Below, one piece after another: positions 57,831-64,000 of a stretch of 64,000 nucleotides of DNA. Position numbers and translations under genes: made by a program. The stretch comes from Iris pallida (Eukaryota > Streptophyta > Magnoliopsida > Asparagales > Iridaceae). The notes below the pieces were generated by a model that made no database searches, was not told the origin of the DNA, and worked only from the letters and a program-made list of their open reading frames with translations. Within the stretch, counting starts at the first letter, position 1, and each line of letters starts with the position of its first letter. Location: positions 2,162,240 through 2,226,239 of the forward strand of contig JANAVB010009599.1 of assembly GCA_029216955.1 (NCBI GenBank), read 5' to 3'.

Positions 57831-57983
57831 CAATTAAGCACGTGAAATAGAACTGATTATGTTTAGTTTGTCTTACGATACAGATTTTCACATCCAAATT
57901 GAAATGGATCGTTACTTCGTTGATCGCATATGGATGTACTAGCGAATCAACCTCCTGGACCGTAGGTACTTATAAGTATTGAC

Positions 57984-58520
57984 CGTATCGGATTAGTATC
58001 GATCTATCATTTTGGTATGGGCCGTATCGGTTGGTATTGGTCTTAGCGAATTGGTATCGTCCTATCCGATATGTATCGGCCGTATAGCTAGGATTCATAT
58101 TGGCCTTATCGATTTGGTATCGGTCATATCCGATAGGTATCGGCCGTATTGGATTAGTATAGACCATTTTGGATTAGTATCGTGGAAGGTTTAGTAACAA
58201 CTGTACTTGAATTTCTCTCTTCTAGGGCTAGATTACCATTGCAAGAGAGTCACGAGAGCGTAGCTGGCCAGTTACAGAACATCCAAGTACAGTTGTTACT
58301 AAACCTTTCACGATACTAATCCGAAATGGTCTATTATACTAATCCAACATGGCCGATACCTATCGGATATGACAAATACCAAATTGATAAGGCCAATATG
58401 AATCCTAGCTATACGGCCGATACATGTACATATCGGATATAGGACGATACCAATTTGTTAAGGCCAATACCAATATGATACGTCCTATACCAAACCGATA
58501 GACCGATACTAATCTGATAC
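57984..58520. repeat. Foldback 2: GTATCGG-rich inverted repeat
   Basis: Left arm 57984-58209, loop of about 74 nt, right arm 58284-58520. Each arm is itself built from repeated GGTATCGGCCGTAT / GGATTAGTAT words. The arm ends next to the loop (GGTTTAGTAACAACTGTACTTG) are almost perfect. No coding content. Confidence 0.85.
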
Positions 58521-58774
58521 ACTAGATACTAAGTACATCCGACCTATACCAGCGGATCCACCAATTACTGCACGATAGGCCCAACGACTCCAGTTACATC
58601 CGGTTATTGGTGAGTACATGATTACATAGTAATTCTGTTAGTCTTGTGATACAGATTTTTACTCTCTTATGCTACCAACGTTACAACTTTTCCAGTGCTG
58701 CTCCCTCTAATGATGATGAACGCAAAAACCCAACGTCACAACTTTTATAATTTGAGTAAATTTCTTTACCCTAT
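58521..58774. other. Spacer before the VKEEP ORF
   Basis: AT-rich, includes CAACGTCACAACTTTT (about 58728), an inverted copy of AAAAGTTGTGACGTTG at about 57499, so this interval is linked to the edge of foldback 1. Possibly promoter region of the next ORF. Confidence 0.45.
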
Positions 58775-58798
58775 ATGAAAATTTTTGTTGTCAGAGAT

Positions 58799-59140
58799 AT
58801 GGCTCCTAGGACTCGCCGAGGTGGTGCTGCTAGTCGAGGAAGGGGCCGAGGCAAGAAACCCTTGGAGGTCGATACGGAGGAAGTCCCCGTCGTCAAGCAA
58901 GAGCCGGTGACTGTTAAGAAGGAGGTGTTACCAAAGGTCGAGGTCAAGGAAGAACCGATGACCATCATGAAAGAGATTGCTCCCAAGGTTGAAGTTAAGG
59001 AGGAGCCACCGTCAGAGAGTAGTAGCATCGGGACCGACCCTCCTGTCCCTACAGAAGACCTCAACCAGATTGAGCCTTCGTATGCAAAGTGGCTGATAGA
59101 ATGGTACATGCCTCAACGCAATTATGATCCCTGGCTGTGA
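58799..59140 (+). CDS. Small VKEEP-repeat protein, unknown function
   Basis: 113 codons from ATG 58799 (an in-frame ATG at 58775 is also possible). RGRGRGKK-type basic N-terminus, then three tandem V-K-x-E-x-(A/L)-P-K-V-E-V-K-E-E-P-type units, then an acidic stretch and a Trp-rich end (AKWLIEWYMPQRNYDPWL). The composition and repeats look coding rather than random. I do not recognise the family; an N-terminal piece of a gag-like protein is one alternative. It is the only plausible protein of the CACTA-like element. Confidence 0.45.
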   Translation: MAPRTRRGGAASRGRGRGKKPLEVDTEEVPVVKQEPVTVKKEVLPKVEVKEEPMTIMKEIAPKVEVKEEPPSESSSIGTDPPVPTEDLNQIEPSYAKWLIEWYMPQRNYDPWL

Positions 59141-59272
59141 GAATTCATCGTCTGACTTGCGGTCTTTGCTGAGGCCAAAGTCAATTTTCCTATGTGTTTT
59201 GGAATTTTGGAATATTTGTGGAAATTTTGGAATATTTGTGGGAATTTTGGAACATTTTGTGCTATGATCGGA

Positions 59273-59512
59273 TTATAACGACGGATATTAGGTTACTCTT
59301 CAGGATAATTGATGTCTATTTTATATTAATTTGGTTTGGTCTATATGATTCTTGGATAATTGGTGTGCATTATATATTTGGTCTATGTGATTGTTGGATA
59401 ATTGGTGTGAATTATATATTGGTTTGGTTTATGCATATTTTTGCGAACAGGGGAAGTGCTGCAATTTTTTTTTCAAAAAAATCTCATTTAGCGACGGACT
59501 AGTGACCGTTTA
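59273..59512 (+). repeat. Repeat S, copy 2
   Basis: Shorter copy of 56093-56392, leading into the right subterminal region. Confidence 0.8.
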
Positions 59513-60229
59513 GCGACGAATCTTTCTAGTTTACGACTACTGTGCGATGGCATATCCGTCGCTAACTGGAGATTTGAAAATGTTTGCAGGTAGCGACGGA
59601 TGTTCGACGGAATATCCGTCGGAAACGATCTGGTGGTATATAGTTCGACGTCATGGCGACGACTTATCCGTCGCCATGGTTCTGGATGTAGCAAGCATTT
59701 CCAGAACATGGTCGACAGATAATCCGTCCATAGTCCGTCACTAGTCCGTCCTTTGTTAGCGACGGTGATCGACGGAGTAGCGACGGCTTATCCGTCGCCA
59801 TGGTTCTGGAAATGCTAAGCATTTCCAGAACATGGTCGACGGATAATCCGTCCGTTAGCCGTCGCTAAGCCGTCCCTTGTTATCGACGACGATCGACGGA
59901 ATAGCGACGGAATGATACACTCTGATACGATGTTACGACGGTTTACCGACGGACCATTACGTCTTTATTGTCTACACAGTTCAGTATTTAATACTTGTAA
60001 TGGACGAAAGTCTGTCGGAAAGTAGTCGTTCATGCTTCGTATTGTGAAGTCGAAAAGCCGTCGCTATTCCGTCGCTTGACGACTACGTAGCGACGGACCT
60101 TTATTAGCGACGAGCTGATTGCCGACAGATTATTTTGGCCAAGACCCGTCAGTGATCGGTCGCTAATACAAATTCCCGTCAGCCGGGCGACGGATCTGGC
60201 CGTCGCTAAATTGACAAATTTTGGTAGTA
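59513..60229. repeat. Right subterminal and terminal repeats
   Basis: Over 20 GCGACGG / CCGTCGC words, a duplicated 130-bp block (about 59640-59750 and 59765-59880) and a near-perfect palindrome at 59799-59836 (CCATGGTTCTGGAAATGCT arm). Ends ATTTTGGTAGTA. Confidence 0.75.
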
Positions 60230-60232
60230 AAT

Positions 60233-60651
60233 ATTTTTATTTTCTCATTCACAAAATTAAACCAATTTACAATATTCCAAGGTTACATTTGAATATAAAT
60301 ACAATGTCTTACAAATAGTGAAAAACGACTATCAACACATCTAACTAGTCTTCTAGGGTTGACCTCAGCATATACCCACGTCTCCCCCAATGGTCCAAAG
60401 CATAGGGTAGCAACGTCTAATCTGAAAAATGGTTTCCAGTCAGGAATGGAACGAGTACATTTCTAACAACAGTTCCAATAATTGACAAAGTCTATAAAAC
60501 AATAAATATTAAAGAAGTATATGATGAACAGATGAGCATAGAATCATAGAACTAAACATAGAGTAAAAGCACATGAGCATGGAACCAGAAAACTGTATCT
60601 ATCTAGTGTGTTAAAATACCACTTTCGACATGTAAACGGCTAGGGGTAAGA
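60233..60651 (-). mobile_element. Element G long-LTR, piece 2
   Basis: Continuation of G after the CACTA-like insertion. The ACATGTAAACGGCTA block near 60629 matches the D LTR (reverse of about 25672-25690). Interrupted at 60652 by element H. Confidence 0.6.
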
Positions 60652-61273
60652 TGTCACGACCTGCGCTCGCTTTTCGGACGCGAGCTCGTGAGCAAGCCAG
60701 CTACGCATCAAGCGGACTCCAGCCCGACTCGAATACGTAAACGCTATCAAGGCTATGGTATACAGCCAAATCATGGCAAATCAATCTATATCTCAATCCA
60801 CAATAAGACAATAAAGATGAATAAACACTATGGGTCGTGGTCTGCAGCCCACTAGCATATATGTCCGATAAGACTCTAAAGGAAATATCAAGAGTCTAAA
60901 ATTGAATCAAGAAACAGGATATCTCATGATAAGGTATGAAAGCACGAGCGGATAATAAATACAATAACGATACCTGAATCCCGCAAGCGTATCATCAGGT
61001 CTGTCATCCAGAACCACTAGCTAACTCCATGTAATCGCTAAACCTGAAGAGATTATCAGGTTCTCAGGGGACATAGCAAGATACATAAAAACATGCCTAT
61101 CTAGCAGTTTATCATGCAATAAAGAAAATACAAGAAATAATGGAAAAAGACCAATCAACACGAAAATACGACTATACACGACTGGAAGAACCACTACGCC
61201 TAAACGAACTGCTGGAGAAGAACAAGAGAACACGATATCACGCTGTCAATGGATAACTAATCGAATACTCAAA

Positions 61274-61682
61274 CCCTCGCCCCTAGTGTGGACTCGTAGG
61301 TTTGAACAACTACTAGCCCTCGTCCCTAGTGTGGACTCGCAAGCTAGCATCACCCTCGTCCCTAGTGTGGACTCGCAGGTGTGAACCATATACTACTAAC
61401 CCTCATTCCTAGTGTGGACTCGCAGGTTAGCATCACCCTTGTCCCTTGTGTGGACTCGCGGGTGTGGACATATAACTACTAACCCTTGTCCCTAGTGTGG
61501 ACTTGCAGGCTAGCTTAACTAACTCTCGCCCCTGGTGTGGGCTCGTAAATTAGCTTAACTACTAATCCTCGCCCCTAATGTGGACTCGCAGATTAGCTTA
61601 CTAACTCTCGCCCCTGGTGTGGGCTCGCAAGTTAGCTTAACTACTAACCCTCGTCCCTAATGTGGACTCGCAGGTTAGCATC
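61274..61682. repeat. Tandem repeat CCCTCGTCCCTAGTGTGGAC in element H
   Basis: Ten units of 36-48 bp, alternating two spacer types (GTTAGCATCAC and TAACTACTAA). Confidence 0.9.
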
Positions 61683-63546
61683 AGGATTTCAAGACAAGGA
61701 GGTAAAGCAGTTCCGATATGACTTATTCATCCTATGATACGATACGACTCACGACACGGTACGAGAGGGAACCAATCCGATAGAACCACGATATCCAGTC
61801 AAGCATGACAACGATAAAAGAACACGACTAATAAACCAGTAAACACTGTCTAAAGTAAAGTATACAAATCAAAGAACTGTAATAACTAACTGTTAACATA
61901 TAAAGATATAGGGATTAACTAAGCATGTAAATCATGAACAACTGGAGAATTATATGTATACCAGCATGCACGATGTACAAATCTCGTGTCAATAGTCAAC
62001 TAGTAAAACTGTATAATAATAATAATAGAAATATACATGTAAATAAACTGTAGAGGGAGGCAAGGTATACTTGCCTGGAGGTTGCACGCAGATCCAATAA
62101 CAATCTAGTCCACTGTTAAGCCATAAGGTCCAAATCATCACAACTGTCTCCGAAAGCTGTAACAGACAATGCCAACAGTCTCAGAATAGTCAAATTAGCT
62201 AGGATTGCCTGTCCTTAAGTCCAATTCTGGACACAAGGGCAAAACGGTAATTTCGGACAAAAACGATGTCCGTCGTTGGACCTACTTTGCACCGAAAAGC
62301 GTGCCAGAGTCAATGGTCTCTAAAATCGTCAAACTATATGTCTACGAATCCGATTTTTTGATACGAACCCAACCGTATGTCCAGAGTTAGATTCCGGCAG
62401 GCCGTGCACAAAATCACCCGTTGAGTCAAACCGGGAGCCCGCGATACGGCGATTTTATCAACTGTCTCAGAATCGGACCAAACTTGGCATACAGGACCAG
62501 AATAACGATACGATCCTACTGACGCAAGTTTCGTCTTGATCTGACGAGCGTGCACAAAGTAATTGAGAAATTTACAAAGTGTATGATACGATAAATTTTG
62601 ACGGATACACATAAAATTTGTCGCGCACACGCGACCAATTTGAATTCCGTCAAAGCCCACACGACCACGAAGCTGTTACGCACCTTTCGATGCTTTTGGT
62701 TCGCGACCACGTCGCCCGGAATGGCGGGACGCACGTCGTGTGGAAGAATTTTTCTAGTTTTCTAAACTGTTTTAAACAGGTTTTTCCTGATATTTAAACT
62801 GATCTATCTTTCTGCTTAATGAACTAGAAATAAAACTAAAAATTAGGTTCCCATCTCGGTTAGTTTATCTAAAAACCTGTTCAAGTAGATTCCTAGGTTT
62901 CTCACTGGATTGGCCGAGAACAGTCTTCCAACTTGGGTGGTTGGCTGTTCTATACGTCCTGTTTAGAATAGGTTTTCGATCGACTTTGGGTCGATCTTTC
63001 TGTCGAAACTAACCTAGTTCAACCCAAATTAATTAACAAGGATTCATGAGGGTTATGCAGGCTCTACGTTGGATTTTGTAGATCAAAATTTGATCGAATA
63101 TCGAAGGAGATTTAAGAGGGTGAACATTGGTACCTGCTGTGGCTGTTCTGTCTTCCCGCGCGCTCAGTTTGATGTGCTGTGGTCGCACTGTCTTGCTCGG
63201 CGGCCGCCGGCCGTCCCACGGTGGCGCAGCAACGGCGCGTGCGCGGCCAGATGATGGGGCATCGTGGGGTTTGCATTAGGGTTTTGGGTTTTCTGAACTC
63301 ATCTCCCTCTACTTTCCATCGTATATGCATATATATGCATATGTTGCTTTCGGCCTGGAAACCAAGTCAGGGCTTTGGGGACTTGGGTCGGTAGCCAATA
63401 GCTTGGCTGGGCCTATGGGCTGGGGTGTTTTATTTATGTCCAAAAAGAACTTATCTATATATATATTTATATATATTACATACGTATATATATATATACC
63501 GTATATACATATCAATACATACTTAGTCAACCAAAAATATAGATAA

Positions 63547-63549
<3 letters not shown>

Positions 63550-63607
<58 letters not shown>
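63550..63607. repeat. (TA)n microsatellite
   Basis: About 29 TA units in a generally AT-rich right end (63430-64000) in which I see no gene. Confidence 0.95.
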
Positions 63608-63613
<6 letters not shown>

Positions 63614-64000
63614 CTAGTGCAAGGCCTCAACATAAGATATGCACCTACAAATAATATTTATTTACCATAATATAAAATGACTCATAATAAGTATATGTCC
63701 TATATTATATATATAATATATAATATAATATCCTATATACAATATCACTTAATTATACCCAAAGGATTTAGACATATTCTTGGCAACTATTTTATGAAAA
63801 ATAAAGCACTACCAATAATATCAATAAAATAATATATTGCTATACATATTATATGTGAGATAAATATATTTTACTAACCTTTCTAAAATAATGAAAACAT
63901 ATATTCAATTATTAAATAGGCACCATAAATCTGTATATGCACATCTATATGGTTTAAATACCCTAAAATGCACAAGGATAATGTGAAGGAAATAGTTATC

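Larger units (their letters stand above)
50792..60229. mobile_element. CACTA-like DNA element with captured sequences, 9.4 kb
   Basis: Terminal inverted repeats TACTACCAAAAT (12 perfect, about 28 imperfect bp) and the duplication AAT (50789-50791 and 60230-60232). Both ends are packed with TAGCGACGGA / TCCGTCGCTA subterminal repeats, as in plant CACTA elements. The first base is T rather than the canonical C of CACTA at both ends. No transposase is recognisable, so non-autonomous. Contents: minisatellite, nested solo LTR, three copies of a 230-290 bp repeat, two foldbacks, one small ORF. About 5.5 kb without the solo LTR. Confidence 0.75.
60652..64000 (-). mobile_element. Element H long LTR, runs off the window
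   Basis: Begins TGTCACGACCTGCGC at 60652, the same type of terminus as A, D and G in reverse. At least 3.3 kb without coding capacity. Contains the AGTGTGGACTCGC tandem repeats, a GGCAAGGTATACTTGCC palindrome (about 62061), (TA)n, and a GC-rich island at 63150-63260. The element end and any gag are beyond the window. Confidence 0.65.

Noticed and set aside
50788..60233. PIF/Harbinger assignment of the 9.4-kb DNA element
   Set aside because: TTA on the left is paired with TAA on the right, so not a direct duplication; AAT outside TACTACC is direct, and the subterminal GCGACGG arrays fit CACTA-like elements better.
63069..63394. Short ORFs in the GC-rich island of element H
   Set aside because: Overlap in opposite strands, no domain, and lie within the LTR-like sequence.

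Overview
The window is nuclear DNA of a flowering plant and consists almost entirely of nested transposable elements. Evidence for a plant includes a Sirevirus-type Ty1/copia element with an extra downstream ORF, Ty3/gypsy elements of Tat/Ogre and chromovirus (Tekay-like) type, a TRIM with an initiator-Met primer site, a DNA element with GCGACGG subterminal repeats, and one exon resembling a small plant zinc-finger protein (At2g23090-like). The species cannot be named from sequence alone. I found no intact host gene, no tRNA or rRNA gene and no CRISPR array.

Layout, left half (1-46096). The oldest layer is a Ty1/copia element on the + strand: RNase H end at 34150-34671, env-like ORF at 35225-36280, 3' LTR in two pieces. 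A long-LTR gag-only element (A) inserted into its pol gene; the gag end of A is at 1-955 and its roughly 3.8 kb 3' LTR starts at 1212 and ends at 34147. That single LTR is cut twice: by a 17.4 kb Tat/Ogre-like element (C, 3648-21020, minus strand, TSD CCACG) and by an 11.7 kb gag-only element with 5 kb LTRs (D, 21542-33270, plus strand, TSD ACAAC). The copia 3' LTR is separately cut by a decayed Tekay-like chromovirus (E, about 37425-45575, minus strand).

Right half (46097-64000). About 3.7 kb of AT-rich DNA holds the zinc-finger exon fragment, followed by a TRIM (49830-50675). Its 3' LTR is cut by a D-like long LTR (G). G is cut by a CACTA-like DNA element (50792-60229, TSD AAT) and by a further long LTR (H, 60652 to window end). 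The CACTA-like element contains a 34-bp minisatellite, a nested solo LTR of family A (51643-55563, TSD GCTGG), two large foldbacks, one carrying an inverted duplication of a B3-domain gene fragment, and a small VKEEP-repeat ORF. The solo LTR preserves the uninterrupted target sites of both C and D, so the nesting on the left can be proved inside the window.

Most notable biology. Element C has an intact pol frame, LTRs differing at only nine positions, and, between pol and the 3' LTR, a three-exon gene on the opposite strand with its own TATA box. It encodes a plant-mobile-domain / coiled-coil protein. The element is saturated with one short motif (GAGCGTATG / CATACGCTC) in its LTRs, in intron 1 of the antisense gene and inside the coding region of its first ORF. 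Other families here carry their own private motif arrays (GCCGCATG in A, GACACG in D, GCGACGG in the CACTA-like element). This resembles the motif/regulator pairing known from VANDAL transposons and is the best candidate for an undescribed system. The B3 hairpin is the second.
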